Assembly: GCA_910579175.1 (NCBI GenBank)
Contig: CAJTTB010000005.1
Coordinates: 1-64,000, forward strand
Direction of reading: 5' to 3'
Source of the DNA: an uncultured Oscillospiraceae bacterium
GTDB lineage: Bacteria > Bacillota > Clostridia > Oscillospirales > Ruminococcaceae
DNA: 64,000 bases
Part shown: positions 42,883 to 51,725 of the stretch, piece after piece
How the letters are laid out: every line of letters starts with the position of its first letter
Position numbering within the stretch: position 1 is the first letter of the stretch
Notes under the pieces: generated by a model
Databases searched by the model: none
Told to the model about the DNA's origin: nothing
The model's input: the letters and a program-made list of their open reading frames with translations, nothing else
Position numbers and translations under genes: made by a program

Positions 42883-42909
42883 TTAGCACTCAAACATGTT
42901 GAGTGCTAA
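42883..42909. promoter_or_regulatory. CIRCE operator (HrcA binding site)
   Basis: TTAGCACTC, nine bases, GAGTGCTAA: a perfect match to CIRCE. It overlaps the expected transcription start, so HrcA blocks the operon until heat shock. Confidence 0.98.
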
Positions 42910-42959
42910 GAGTTCAAAAATGACATAAAATGTGATAAAGTTGAGGAGGGGTGAAGGAA

Positions 42960-43997
42960 TTGAACTTGGATGACAGAAAGTTGATGGTGCTTTCTGCGGT
43001 GGTTGATGAATACATCAAATCCGGTGAACCAGTCGGTTCCAAAACCATTATAACAAATTCAGAGATTAATGTTTCTTCTGCAACGATTCGCAATGATATG
43101 TCTGCGCTGGAAAAAATGGGGTTTTTGGAACAACCGCATACCTCTGCTGGACGTGTGCCAACTTATTTGGGTTATCGCCTTTATATTGAGAAATTAATGC
43201 ACCCACAGTTGTTGACAGATGAACAAAAAACGCAAATTGATCAGATGTTGCAGGGAACAACTGCACAAAGCATTTTGGAAAATGCAGTCGAGGTGTTGTC
43301 GGATGCAACACAACTTGCAGTGATAAATGCTAACAATTTGCTTCATTTTTCGGTGATTACAAAGGTAGAAGTAATTCCAGCAGGCAGAAAATTATATGCG
43401 TTGCTTATGATAACCTCAACAGGTTCTATTAAAAATAAGATTTGTCGTTTGGAATTTGATTTGAATCATGAGCAAATTCAGTATTTTGCAGATTTTATTA
43501 ATAAAAATTTACAAGGCGTGAATGTGGAAGCGCTAACACCTGCAAAACTGCAAAATTTAGCTGTAGCGTTGGGCAGCTATATGATAGCCCTTTCTCCATT
43601 GCTATATGCTGTATACGAATTAGGGGAAGAATTTGTAAAAAATAATATTCAAGTGAGTGGAGAACAAAAATTATTGACAAAAGAAAACTTGAATAGTTTA
43701 GAGATTGTGCGTTTTCTGAACGAAAAGCGTGAACTTTCCAATTTGCTTTTCAATGCGTTCAGTGGAATACAGGTGTTATTTGGGAAGGAAAATGATACCT
43801 TTACCATCGAAAATTCATCTATGATTTTAACGCCATATCAATTTGGCGGGGAACAGGGTGGTTCCTTGGGAGTCATTGGACCTTTAAGACTTGATTATGC
43901 AAAGGTGATTCCCTATATGCAGTATTTTTCAGAAAGCGTGACAAAATTATTAGCGGAAGTGACTGATGATGAAAAAAACAGCGAAGAAGAAAGGTAA
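42960..43997 (+). CDS. hrcA: HrcA, heat-inducible transcription repressor
   Basis: A 345-residue repressor of class I heat-shock genes, which needs GroEL for folding. The N-terminal winged helix reads LMVLSAVVDEYIKSGEPVGSKT, SSATIRNDMSALEKMGFLEQPHTSAGRVPTYLGYR. The C-terminal GAF-like region includes LGVIGPLRLDYAKVIPYM. Two starts are possible: GTG 42951, only one base after GGAGG, and TTG 42960, ten bases after it. TTG gives MNLDDRKL, the normal N-terminus. It overlaps grpE by 32 bases and controls its own operon through CIRCE. Confidence 0.96.
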   Translation: MNLDDRKLMVLSAVVDEYIKSGEPVGSKTIITNSEINVSSATIRNDMSALEKMGFLEQPHTSAGRVPTYLGYRLYIEKLMHPQLLTDEQKTQIDQMLQGTTAQSILENAVEVLSDATQLAVINANNLLHFSVITKVEVIPAGRKLYALLMITSTGSIKNKICRLEFDLNHEQIQYFADFINKNLQGVNVEALTPAKLQNLAVALGSYMIALSPLLYAVYELGEEFVKNNIQVSGEQKLLTKENLNSLEIVRFLNEKRELSNLLFNAFSGIQVLFGKENDTFTIENSSMILTPYQFGGEQGGSLGVIGPLRLDYAKVIPYMQYFSESVTKLLAEVTDDEKNSEEER

Positions 43998-44565
43998 GTG
44001 GTTTGGCAAAATGGCAGAAAAAGAACAAAACCAACAACAAACACAACAGGAAATGGAAGAAAATCCAGTACAACAGGAAGTTGAAACAGAAACACAACAA
44101 ACTCCATTAGAACAAGATTCTTCAGAAGAATGTCAGAAATTACAACAAGAAAACGACGATTTAAAAGATAAATTACTTCGTCAGATGGCTGAATTTGACA
44201 ATTATAAAAAGCGCACTGTCAAAGAAAAAGATGAATTGTATACCTATGCAAAGGTAAATTGTGTAGAGACTATTTTGGGCGTTATTGATAATTTTGAGCG
44301 TGCCTTACAGACAGAATGTAGCGACGAGAACTTTAAAAAGGGTGTAGAGATGATCTTCAATCAATTTAAAGACACCCTTGCAAAGTTAGGTGTTGAAGAA
44401 ATTGAAGCAATGAATCAACCATTTGACCCACAACTGCACAATGCAGTCAATCAGGTGCAAGATGATAACTTTGGAGAAAACACTGTATGTCAGGTATTTC
44501 AAAGGGGTTATAAAATTGGCGAAAAGGTTATCCGTCATGCAATGGTTGTAGTTGCAAACCCTTAA
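43966..44565 (+). CDS. grpE: GrpE, nucleotide exchange factor for DnaK
   Basis: A 199-residue protein. After a long polar, Gln/Glu-rich N-terminus (about 1-55) comes the coiled-coil dimer helix (LLRQMAEFDNYKKRTVKEKDE) and the C-terminal beta domain ending VCQVFQRGYKIGEKVIRHAMVVVA. It releases ADP from DnaK. ATG 43966 (or 43969) lies inside the end of hrcA. An internal ATG at 44011 (MAEKEQ) is possible and would begin just after the hrcA stop. Confidence 0.95.
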   Translation: MMKKTAKKKGKWFGKMAEKEQNQQQTQQEMEENPVQQEVETETQQTPLEQDSSEECQKLQQENDDLKDKLLRQMAEFDNYKKRTVKEKDELYTYAKVNCVETILGVIDNFERALQTECSDENFKKGVEMIFNQFKDTLAKLGVEEIEAMNQPFDPQLHNAVNQVQDDNFGENTVCQVFQRGYKIGEKVIRHAMVVVANP

Positions 44566-44652
44566 TCAATCGAATTGACTTGGCAGAATCGAAACTGTTG
44601 TGATTGAAAAATAAATTGATGATAAAACAGAATTTTAGGAGGAAACTTTATT

Positions 44653-46509
44653 ATGGGAAAAATTATTGGTATTGACTTAGGTACAACAAATTCTTGTGTA
44701 GCGGTTATGGAAGGTGGCGAAGCGGTTGTAATTGCAAACTCAGAGGGTGCAAGAACAACACCATCTGTTGTAGCTTTTGCAAAAACAGGTGAGAGAATGG
44801 TGGGTCAGGTTGCAAAAAGACAGGCAGTAACCAACCATGACAGAACCATTTCTTCTATTAAGCGTCACATGGGTTCTGATTATAAAGTAGCAGTTGATGA
44901 TAAAAAATATTCTCCACAGGAAATTTCTGCAATGATCTTACAGAAGTTAAAATCCGATGCAGAAAGCTATCTTGGCGAAACAGTAACCGAAGCAGTTATC
45001 ACAGTACCAGCTTACTTTACAGATGCGCAAAGACAGGCTACAAAAGATGCTGGTAAAATTGCAGGTATGGAAGTAAAACGTATTATCAATGAACCTACCG
45101 CAGCAGCTTTGGCTTATGGTGTAGATAAAGAGCAAGAACAAAAAATCATGGTTTATGACCTTGGTGGTGGTACATTTGACGTATCCATTATTGAGATGGG
45201 TGATGGTGTTCAGGAAGTATTGGCAACCGCTGGTAACAATAGACTCGGTGGTGATGACTTTGACCAAAGAGTCATTGATTGGTTGATTGCAGAATTTAAA
45301 CGCGATAATGGTATTGATTTATCCAGCGATAATATGGCAATGCAGAGATTAAAAGAAGCAGCTGAAAAGGCAAAAATCGAGTTATCAAGTATGGCAACTA
45401 CCCAAATCAATCTTCCATTTATCACCGCAGATGCAACCGGTCCAAAACATATGGATTTATCTCTGTCAAGAGCAAAATTTAATGAATTGACCGCTGATTT
45501 GGTAGAAGCGACCATGGGACCAGTACGTCAGGCATTGACCGATTCTGGCTTGTCTGCTTCAGAATTGGATAAAGTATTGATGGTTGGTGGTTCTAGCCGT
45601 ATTCCAGCAGTACAGGATGCAGTAAAAAATGTAATTGGAAAAGACCCATTTAAAGGAATCAACCCAGATGAATGTGTTGCGATTGGTGCAGCAATTCAAG
45701 GTGGTGTACTAGGCGGAGAAGTAAAGGGATTGTTGTTGTTAGATGTTACTCCATTATCTTTGGGTATTGAAACACTTGGTGGTGTTTGTACAAAGATGAT
45801 TGATAGAAATACCACAATTCCAGCAAAAAAATCACAGATTTATTCCACTGCTGCTGACGGTCAAACTTCTGTTGAAATTCATATTCTACAGGGTGAACGT
45901 GAGTTTGCAAAAGACAATAAAACATTGGGTATGTTCCACTTAGATGGTATTCCATCTGCTCCAAGAGGTGTGCCTCAAATTGAAGTAACCTTTGATATTG
46001 ACGCAAATGGTATTGTACATGTATCTGCTAAAGATTTAGGAACCGGAACAGAACAGAAAATCACCATTACTTCTTCTACAAATATGTCTAAAGAAGATAT
46101 TGACAAAGCTGTAAAAGAGGCAGAAGCATTTGCAGCAGAGGATAAAAAGAGAAAAGAAGAAGTCGATGTACGCAACAGCGCAGACCAGATGATTTTCCAA
46201 TCTAAGAAAACAATGGAAGATGCTGGCGATAAGATTACTGCTGAAGATAAAGCTCCAGTAGAAGAAAAGATTGCACAGTTAGAAGAGGCTTTAAAAGGTA
46301 CAGACATTGAAGCAATTAAGGCAAAACAAGAAGAATTACAAAAATCAATTTATGCAATTAGTGAAAAATTATATCAAAATGTTGCTTCACAACAAGCTGC
46401 TGATGGAGCTGCTCCTGGTCCAGATACAGGCAGTGCCGAAGCACAATCTACAAATGCTGATTATGTGGATGCAGACTTCACAGAAGTACAAGATGACGAC
46501 CAAAAATAA
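44653..46509 (+). CDS. dnaK: DnaK (Hsp70) chaperone
   Basis: A 618-residue ATP-driven chaperone. Nucleotide-binding domain (1-about 360): IIGIDLGTTNSCVAVMEGG, VITVPAYFTDAQRQATKDAG, IINEPTAAALAYG and LMVGGSSRIPAVQ. Linker LLLLDVTPLSLGIET. The peptide-binding domain and helical lid follow, ending in an acidic tail with DADFTEVQDDDQK, the family's normal end. RBS AGGAGG is strong. Transcription comes from the CIRCE promoter through grpE. A hairpin (46524-46546) separates it from dnaJ. Confidence 0.98.
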   Translation: MGKIIGIDLGTTNSCVAVMEGGEAVVIANSEGARTTPSVVAFAKTGERMVGQVAKRQAVTNHDRTISSIKRHMGSDYKVAVDDKKYSPQEISAMILQKLKSDAESYLGETVTEAVITVPAYFTDAQRQATKDAGKIAGMEVKRIINEPTAAALAYGVDKEQEQKIMVYDLGGGTFDVSIIEMGDGVQEVLATAGNNRLGGDDFDQRVIDWLIAEFKRDNGIDLSSDNMAMQRLKEAAEKAKIELSSMATTQINLPFITADATGPKHMDLSLSRAKFNELTADLVEATMGPVRQALTDSGLSASELDKVLMVGGSSRIPAVQDAVKNVIGKDPFKGINPDECVAIGAAIQGGVLGGEVKGLLLLDVTPLSLGIETLGGVCTKMIDRNTTIPAKKSQIYSTAADGQTSVEIHILQGEREFAKDNKTLGMFHLDGIPSAPRGVPQIEVTFDIDANGIVHVSAKDLGTGTEQKITITSSTNMSKEDIDKAVKEAEAFAAEDKKRKEEVDVRNSADQMIFQSKKTMEDAGDKITAEDKAPVEEKIAQLEEALKGTDIEAIKAKQEELQKSIYAISEKLYQNVASQQAADGAAPGPDTGSAEAQSTNADYVDADFTEVQDDDQK

Positions 46510-46523
46510 GATATTGATAAAAG

Positions 46524-46546
46524 CAGGGCGAACAAAATTCGCCCTG
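46524..46546 (+). terminator. Hairpin between dnaK and dnaJ (attenuator or RNA-stability element)
   Basis: CAGGGCGAA (46524-46532), CAAAA loop, TTCGCCCTG (46538-46546), then TCTTTGCT. The 9-bp stem is stable but the T tract is poor, so it may reduce rather than stop read-through into dnaJ, or protect the upstream mRNA. Confidence 0.65.
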
Positions 46547-46582
46547 TCTTTGCTACAAAAAATGTAAAAGGTGGTTAGCAGT

Positions 46583-47743
46583 TTGGCGGAAGAAAAAAAA
46601 GATTTTTATGATGTACTGGGTGTGAAAAAAGGCGCCAGCGATGATGAATTGAAAAAAGCATATCGAAAGATGGCAAAAAAATACCATCCAGATTTAAATC
46701 CAGATGATAAAGTGGCGGAAAAGAAGTTTAAAGAAGTCAATGAAGCATATGAAGTATTGTCCGATTCTGAAAAACGTGCTCGTTATGATCAATTTGGTCA
46801 TGCAGGAGTTGATCCAAGTTATGGAGCAGGCGGTGGAGGCTTTGGCGGTTTTGGCGGCGCAGGTGGTTTTGGAGATATTGGAGATATTTTTGAAAGCTTT
46901 TTTGGAGGAGGCTTTGGCGGTTCTACCCGCAGAGCAAATCCCAATGCGCCAAAACGTGGTACTGATATACATACCAGTATCACACTTGACTTTTTTGAAG
47001 CCTGTAAGGGAGTTAAAAAACAGGTTAGAGTAACCCGTCAGGAAACCTGTACAGAATGTAATGGAAGTGGTTCTCAAGCAGGTCACAATGCCCAAACCTG
47101 TCCACAGTGTAATGGAAGTGGTCAAGAAACAGTGACCCAGCGCACCCCGCTGGGAGCAATTCGTACCAGTCGGACTTGTAGTCGTTGTAATGGACGTGGG
47201 AAAATCATTGATCATCCGTGTAAGAAATGCGGTGGAGTAGGGCGTACAGGTGTCACAAAGACCATAGAGGTAGCAATTCCAGCAGGTATTGATGATGGTC
47301 AAACACTTTCTGTGCGCGGTCAGGGAAATGCTGGAACCAATGCAGGACCTTCTGGAGATTTACATGTAACCATTTCTGTGCGTCCAGATGTTTTGTTTAA
47401 ACGCGAGGGATATGATATTTGGTGTGATGTGCCATTGACTTATTATCAGGCGGTAGTTGGCGAAGAAATGGTATTTCCTACCATTGACGGAAAGGTAAAA
47501 TATACAGTCCCTGCTGGTACACAGTCAGGTACCGTATTTCGTTTAAAAGGCAAAGGTGTTCAACAGCTCAATGGCAGAGGCAGAGGGGACCAATATGTGA
47601 CAGTGAATGTAGAAGTTCCCAAAAATTTAAACAAAGAACAGCAGCAAGCTTTGCGTGAGTTTGAAAAGACGTTAAATGAAAGAAATTATGAAAAACGCAA
47701 GAGCTTTTTTGAAAAGTTAAAAGATTCTTTTAATCGTTCTTGA
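46583..47743 (+). CDS. dnaJ: DnaJ (Hsp40) co-chaperone
   Basis: A 386-residue type I Hsp40. J domain at 1-70 with the HPD motif (KKYHPDLNP), then a Gly/Phe-rich stretch (GGGGFGGFGGAGGFGDIG), the zinc domain with four CxxCxGxG-type repeats (CTECNGSG, CPQCNGSG, CSRCNGRG, CKKCGGVG) and the C-terminal peptide-binding domains. It starts at TTG 46583, eight bases after AAAGGTGG; this gives MAEEKKDFYDVLGV, as in relatives, whereas the longer frame from GTG 46571 destroys the RBS. Last gene of the operon. Confidence 0.97.
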   Translation: MAEEKKDFYDVLGVKKGASDDELKKAYRKMAKKYHPDLNPDDKVAEKKFKEVNEAYEVLSDSEKRARYDQFGHAGVDPSYGAGGGGFGGFGGAGGFGDIGDIFESFFGGGFGGSTRRANPNAPKRGTDIHTSITLDFFEACKGVKKQVRVTRQETCTECNGSGSQAGHNAQTCPQCNGSGQETVTQRTPLGAIRTSRTCSRCNGRGKIIDHPCKKCGGVGRTGVTKTIEVAIPAGIDDGQTLSVRGQGNAGTNAGPSGDLHVTISVRPDVLFKREGYDIWCDVPLTYYQAVVGEEMVFPTIDGKVKYTVPAGTQSGTVFRLKGKGVQQLNGRGRGDQYVTVNVEVPKNLNKEQQQALREFEKTLNERNYEKRKSFFEKLKDSFNRS

Positions 47744-47768
47744 TAAATGTAAGTATTTTGTATATACT

Positions 47769-47800
47769 AATAGGGACTAATCAATATAGTCCCTATTTTA
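47769..47800 (+). terminator. Terminator of the hrcA-dnaJ operon
   Basis: AATAGGGACT (47769-47778) and AGTCCCTATT (47788-47797), followed by TTATTTTTTT. Confidence 0.93.
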
Positions 47801-47945
47801 TTTTTTTAAATACTTATCAGACAGTCAAATAGTGAATATTGCTTGATTGTTAGTAAAATTTTATGAAAATTAACCAAAAATTTGACGCTTGAATTTAGCA
47901 CAAATTTCAAAACGACTACATTTTATTACATTTTATCTTTGTTCT

Positions 47946-47973
47946 TTGATTTTTGAATATTTTGTGTTATAAT
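47946..47973 (+). promoter_or_regulatory. Promoter of murA
   Basis: TTGATT (47946-47951), 16-base spacer, TATAAT (47968-47973), 32 bases before the TTG start. Confidence 0.75.
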
Positions 47974-48004
47974 ATAATTTAAGAGCGACAAAGGAGAGAG
48001 CGAT

Positions 48005-49291
48005 TTGGAGAAATATGTTATTCATGGCGGAAAGCCATTGGTTGGAGAAGTTACAATTAGTGGTGCAAAAAATGCAGTGCTGGCAATTCTTTCGGCTACG
48101 ATTTTGGCAGATGGTCCATGTATTATTGAAAATATCCCGAATATCAGTGATGTTGCAATTAGTATACAAATTTTACGCGACTTGGGTGCTCGTGTAAAAG
48201 TAATCAATAAATCAACATTAGAAATAGATGCCAGTCATATTAGGATTACAGAAGTTCCTTATGATCAAGCAAAGCTGATGAGAGCATCCTATTATTTTTT
48301 AGGGGCATTACTTGGAAAATTTAATCGAGCTAAGGTTGCAATGCCAGGGGGTTGTAATCTGGGAGTTAGACCAATCGATCAGCATTTAAAGGGCTTTAAG
48401 TCATTGAACGCCAGCTATACATTGGATTATGGTATGATAGATATATCCGCTGACCAATTGACAGGTTCCAATATTTGTTTTGATATTGTGTCAGTAGGGG
48501 CAACGATTAATGTGATGTTAGCCGCAGTCAAAGCAGATGGGCTAACTATCATTGAAAACGCCGCAAAAGAGCCACATGTAGTAGATGTAGCCAATTTTTT
48601 AAATTCTATGGGTGCAAATATTATGGGCGCTGGTACCGATGTGATTAAAATTAAAGGTGTCCAATCACTACATGGAGTGGAGTATTCTGTGATTCCAGAC
48701 CAGATTGAGGCAGGTACCTATATGGTTGCTGCTGCTGCTACCAAAGGCGATGTTTTGGTAAAGAATATAATTCCCAAGCATTTGGAATCCATTACTGCGA
48801 AATTGCAAAAGATTGGATTAGAAGTAACAGAATATGATGACAGTGTTCGAGTGAAATATATTGGGGAATTTAATCGCACCAATATTAAAACACGTCCTCA
48901 TCCCGGATTTCCAACAGATATGCAGCCACAAATTGCAGTATTATTGTCTTTGGCAGAGGGAACCAGCATCATTACAGAAGGTGTCTTTGGAGATGGTCGC
49001 TTTAAATATGTCGATGAACTCAGCAGAATGGGTGCAGATATTTCTGTTGATGGACATGTTGCCATTATTGAAGGAATTGGACGCTTTACTGGTGCACAGG
49101 TAAAGGCAGTGGATTTGCGTGCAGGAGCGGCGATGATTATAGCAGCATTGAGTGCAGAAGATATGACCGAGATAGAAAATATCTGTTATATTGAACGAGG
49201 CTATAGCGAGATTGAAGTGAAATTGCGCGCATTGGGTGCAGATATTAAAAAGATTATGATTCCAGAAAAGATTCTTCAAACAGCTTTATAA
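48005..49291 (+). CDS. murA: UDP-N-acetylglucosamine 1-carboxyvinyltransferase (MurA)
   Basis: A 428-residue enzyme of the first committed step of peptidoglycan synthesis: it joins phosphoenolpyruvate to UDP-GlcNAc. The EPSP-synthase-like double domain shows SGAKNAVLAILSATIL (substrate Lys/Asn), the catalytic loop MPGGCNLGVRPID with Cys 117 (the residue blocked by fosfomycin), and RPHPGFPTDMQPQ. Translation begins at TTG 48005, with AAAGGAGAG six bases upstream; no other start fits. The gene stands alone with its own promoter and terminator. Confidence 0.96.
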   Translation: MEKYVIHGGKPLVGEVTISGAKNAVLAILSATILADGPCIIENIPNISDVAISIQILRDLGARVKVINKSTLEIDASHIRITEVPYDQAKLMRASYYFLGALLGKFNRAKVAMPGGCNLGVRPIDQHLKGFKSLNASYTLDYGMIDISADQLTGSNICFDIVSVGATINVMLAAVKADGLTIIENAAKEPHVVDVANFLNSMGANIMGAGTDVIKIKGVQSLHGVEYSVIPDQIEAGTYMVAAAATKGDVLVKNIIPKHLESITAKLQKIGLEVTEYDDSVRVKYIGEFNRTNIKTRPHPGFPTDMQPQIAVLLSLAEGTSIITEGVFGDGRFKYVDELSRMGADISVDGHVAIIEGIGRFTGAQVKAVDLRAGAAMIIAALSAEDMTEIENICYIERGYSEIEVKLRALGADIKKIMIPEKILQTAL

Positions 49292-49304
49292 AGATAATAA
49301 TGTT

Positions 49305-49355
49305 CACAGAAAACTCTGATAGAGATAGGCTTTATCAAAGTTTTCTGTGTTTTTT
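49305..49355 (+). terminator. Terminator of murA
   Basis: CACAGAAAACT (49305-49315) and AGTTTTCTGTG (49339-49349), with TGATA/TATCA extending the stem inside, followed by TTTTTTA. Confidence 0.88.
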
Positions 49356-49482
49356 ATTGGTATTGTAAGAATATAGAAATTATAGGAAATACAAGGATGG
49401 GAATCTATATTTTTAAAAGCATTTGAAATGGATTGGAATAGATAAATAAGCGATAAAAGTAATGATAAGATCTTATAAAGTA

Positions 49483-49522
49483 GGAGTCCTCCAATAACAT
49501 TGTAATGTTATTGGAGGACTCC
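49483..49522. repeat. Perfect 18-bp inverted repeat with 4-base loop
   Basis: GGAGTCCTCCAATAACAT (49483-49500), TGTA, then its exact reverse complement (49505-49522). Neither side carries a T tract, so it is not a standard terminator. It may be a mobile-element end, a protein site or a strong RNA hairpin. Confidence 0.75.
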
Positions 49523-49671
49523 GTTGCTACGAATGAACTGTTGATTTCATATTTAATTTTTGTTTTGAAATACTTTGATATTCATAGATATATTTATCTA
49601 TTCTTTGCCCTTGGATAAACAAACTGGTATCTTGTAAATGATATTGAGGAATTTTTATATATTAACGCAAT

Positions 49672-49743
49672 TTAATTTTTTCTCCAATCGCTAAAATCTC
49701 TGCTTCCTTTCCGAGTTTTATTATAAAAGAAAGTCAAATATTT
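49672..49743 (-). pseudogene. Possible C-terminal remnant of a lost gene
   Basis: Minus strand, 23 codons and a stop: LSFIIKLGKEAEILAIGEKIKLR has a protein-like amphipathic look (strand then helix). It is closed by stops upstream and has no start. Too short to assign. Confidence 0.25.
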
Positions 49744-49885
49744 GTTAATGTTCGACTTTCATGAAAAAATATACCAATAAATACTGGAAAAAAGAAAAAA
49801 TCACACTGATTAAATCGTATATCTATGAAAAATTTCAGTATTGATATTATTGGAAATCATTTGATAGGAGATTTTATATATTTGA

Positions 49886-50119
49886 CAAAAAAAGTATTGG
49901 AGTTTAAACTATAACTGTCAAGCACATAGATTAATAAAAAGTTGTGGAAAATACCAATGTCTGTCCCATGATGAATGTGTTAAGGGAATTTGCAGATTGT
50001 TTGATAAAGGGGTAACACATTCTGTGTTGGATTACTCAAGTCAACAGAGCAATCACTCTGAGCTTATTTATGCCAATATTGTTTCTGTATTACACAGAAA
50101 AGGCGTGGTGATAAAGTGA
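49886..50119 (+). pseudogene. Start-less gene fragment, faintly proline-dehydrogenase-like
   Basis: 77 codons open from 49886 (just after a stop) to the stop at 50117-50119, without ATG, GTG or TTG near the front and without an RBS. The translation looks like real protein: SHDECVKGICRLFDKGVTHS, then VLDYSSQQSNHSELIYANIV. The L(F/Y)xKGVTxxxLDYS pattern recalls the first barrel strands of proline dehydrogenases, but the rest does not clearly continue that family. I take it as a broken gene whose 5' end is lost. Confidence 0.4.
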
Positions 50120-50204
50120 GATGATTGCGTTTGGGTTGCTTTCGTGTCAGATATTGAAAAGACGATTGAGATAAATTAGATTTTATAGGAGATTAGAATC
50201 AGTT

Positions 50205-50687
50205 ATGTTGACCATTACAATCATTTGTATCGGAAAATTGAAAGAAAAATATTTACAGGTAGCCTGTGAGGAATACAGCAAACGCCTAAAAATTTTTTGT
50301 AAATTAAATATTATAGAGTTAAGTGAATATAAATTGCCAAATACGCCTAATCCAGCACAAATTGAAAAGGCGATTCAAAAGGAAGGAGAGGCGATTTTGG
50401 CAGCTTGTAAAGCAAAGGGTTATTATATTGCGTTGTGTATTGAAGGCAAGCAGTTGAGTTCTGAACAGTTGGCAAAGCAATTTTCACAGGTATCATTAGA
50501 AGGTATGAGTGAGATTATTTTGATCATTGGTGGGTCTTATGGGCTTTCAGAGGCTGTGAAGCAAAAAGCGGACTTTAAACTTTCTATGTCTTTGATGACC
50601 TTTCCTCATCAGCTTGCCAGAGTGATGTTACTAGAGCAGGTCTATCGTGCTTTTCAAATTTCTTCCAATGGAAAATACCATAAATAA
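50205..50687 (+). CDS. rlmH: RlmH, 23S rRNA pseudouridine(1915) N3-methyltransferase
   Basis: A 160-residue SPOUT methyltransferase acting on the assembled ribosome. N-terminal IGKLKEKYLQVACEEYSKRL, central YYIALCIEGKQLSSEQLA, and the knot SEIILIIGGSYGLSEAV with the terminal MTFPHQLARVMLLEQVYRAFQISSNGKYHK-type end, all conserved. Length equals the family norm (159). The AGGAG upstream is rather far (13 bases) from ATG 50205. It stands alone after the decayed region. Confidence 0.95.
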   Translation: MLTITIICIGKLKEKYLQVACEEYSKRLKIFCKLNIIELSEYKLPNTPNPAQIEKAIQKEGEAILAACKAKGYYIALCIEGKQLSSEQLAKQFSQVSLEGMSEIILIIGGSYGLSEAVKQKADFKLSMSLMTFPHQLARVMLLEQVYRAFQISSNGKYHK

Positions 50688-50728
50688 TAGAACAGTATTT
50701 AAGCATATAGTATGAGATGAAAATAGAG

Positions 50729-51556
50729 TTATTTGTGAGAAACTAAGATGGAAATACGTGTAATATAGTCATCGATATTCTGTGCAGACAATTCATCAAT
50801 GATGGATTCCTCATAGGAGTTGCCACAGATAACCAGTTGATTTTCTTGGATAAATTGCAACATTTTTAAATATGTTTCGGTAGTTTGATAATAATTGCCC
50901 TTGAGATAAGATATCGCATAAAGCCCCTTTGGTTTAGAAATTGCCAAAGGGCTTTGTTGTTGATGTTGTAATTTATTAAAGAAATGAGAATGTTGAGAAA
51001 ATTGTTGTTTTAATAGATTTTCTTGACTGACGATTGCGCCAATACCATACCCGTTATTCAGATGATGACAAGAACAATATTCCATGTGTTTGTTGAGAAT
51101 TTGAATGTAAGCGTTAGGAGCAGTATGTTCTAAATTTTCACTGATGATTAAATATTCTTCTTCACATGCTACCAACTCTATCGCACCACAGACAATTTGA
51201 CGAGACTGTTTTAAAATTTGAATTTTGTTTTGCATCATCTGACTGATTTGTTTTAATTGATTGATTTCTTTATCAATTTGTTTTTTTTGCGCGATTAATA
51301 AAGACATGGTGTGTTCTGGATTTCTATTTTTTAGAAATTCTCGAATACTTTTTAAAGACATACCAATGTCTTTCATTGCACAGATGATAGAAAAGGTATC
51401 GTATTGTTGATAGGAGTAGTATCGATAACCATTTTCTCCCTTTTGTTCTGGTCGGAACAATCCAATTTCATCATAGTGAAAAAGTGTGCGTTTATTGGTT
51501 CCGCAAAGTTTTGCAAATTCTCCTGTTGTAAGGTGATTTTGTGAATTTTTGTTCAT
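50729..51556 (-). CDS. MerR family transcriptional activator (BmrR-like)
   Basis: A 275-residue regulator. The N-terminal MerR winged helix (TTGEFAKLCGTNKRTLFHYDEIGLFRPEQ, about 10-40) is followed by the dimer coiled coil (LIAQKKQIDKEINQLKQISQMMQ) and a GyrI-like C-terminal domain (about 120-275), which binds cationic drugs in BmrR. RBS GGGAG is upstream of ATG 51556. It is divergent from a MATE gene, and a 19-bp-spacer promoter with a dyad lies between them, so it probably activates that exporter when a ligand is bound. Confidence 0.9.
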   Translation of the reverse strand: MNKNSQNHLTTGEFAKLCGTNKRTLFHYDEIGLFRPEQKGENGYRYYSYQQYDTFSIICAMKDIGMSLKSIREFLKNRNPEHTMSLLIAQKKQIDKEINQLKQISQMMQNKIQILKQSRQIVCGAIELVACEEEYLIISENLEHTAPNAYIQILNKHMEYCSCHHLNNGYGIGAIVSQENLLKQQFSQHSHFFNKLQHQQQSPLAISKPKGLYAISYLKGNYYQTTETYLKMLQFIQENQLVICGNSYEESIIDELSAQNIDDYITRISILVSHK

Positions 51557-51571
51557 AATTTCATCTCCCTC

Positions 51572-51602
51572 TTGACTATTCCGTAACGTTATCGTTTATT
51601 GT
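51572..51602 (+). promoter_or_regulatory. MerR-type promoter (19-bp spacer) for the MATE gene
   Basis: TTGACT (51572-51577), 19-base spacer, TATTGT (51597-51602). The over-long spacer contains TAACGTTA at its centre, the classic layout of MerR-activated promoters. Confidence 0.8.
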
Positions 51603-51725
51603 AGAGGAAGCACGGGAAAAAGTCAATCTGATTGGAAAGGTAGATGGATTTTATGAAAGAGTAGTTCCACTTAATGTGGATATCGTTGGCGGATAGAAAA
51701 AATAGAAATCTGAGGTGAGTAAATT

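Larger units (their letters stand above)
49292..50204. other. Decayed intergenic region between murA and rlmH
   Basis: About 0.9 kb without an intact gene. It holds the murA terminator, a perfect 18-bp hairpin (49483-49522), a short protein-like tail on the minus strand (49672-49743) and a 77-codon open stretch without a start (49886-50119). It reads as a graveyard of at least two lost genes. Confidence 0.6.

Noticed and set aside
46307..46567. 86-codon frame over the end of dnaK
   Set aside because: Out-of-frame shadow of dnaK, without RBS.
51562..51690. Open stretch of about 40 codons in the MATE leader (ending NVDIVGG)
   Set aside because: No start codon or RBS, and it covers the MerR-type promoter; probably chance.
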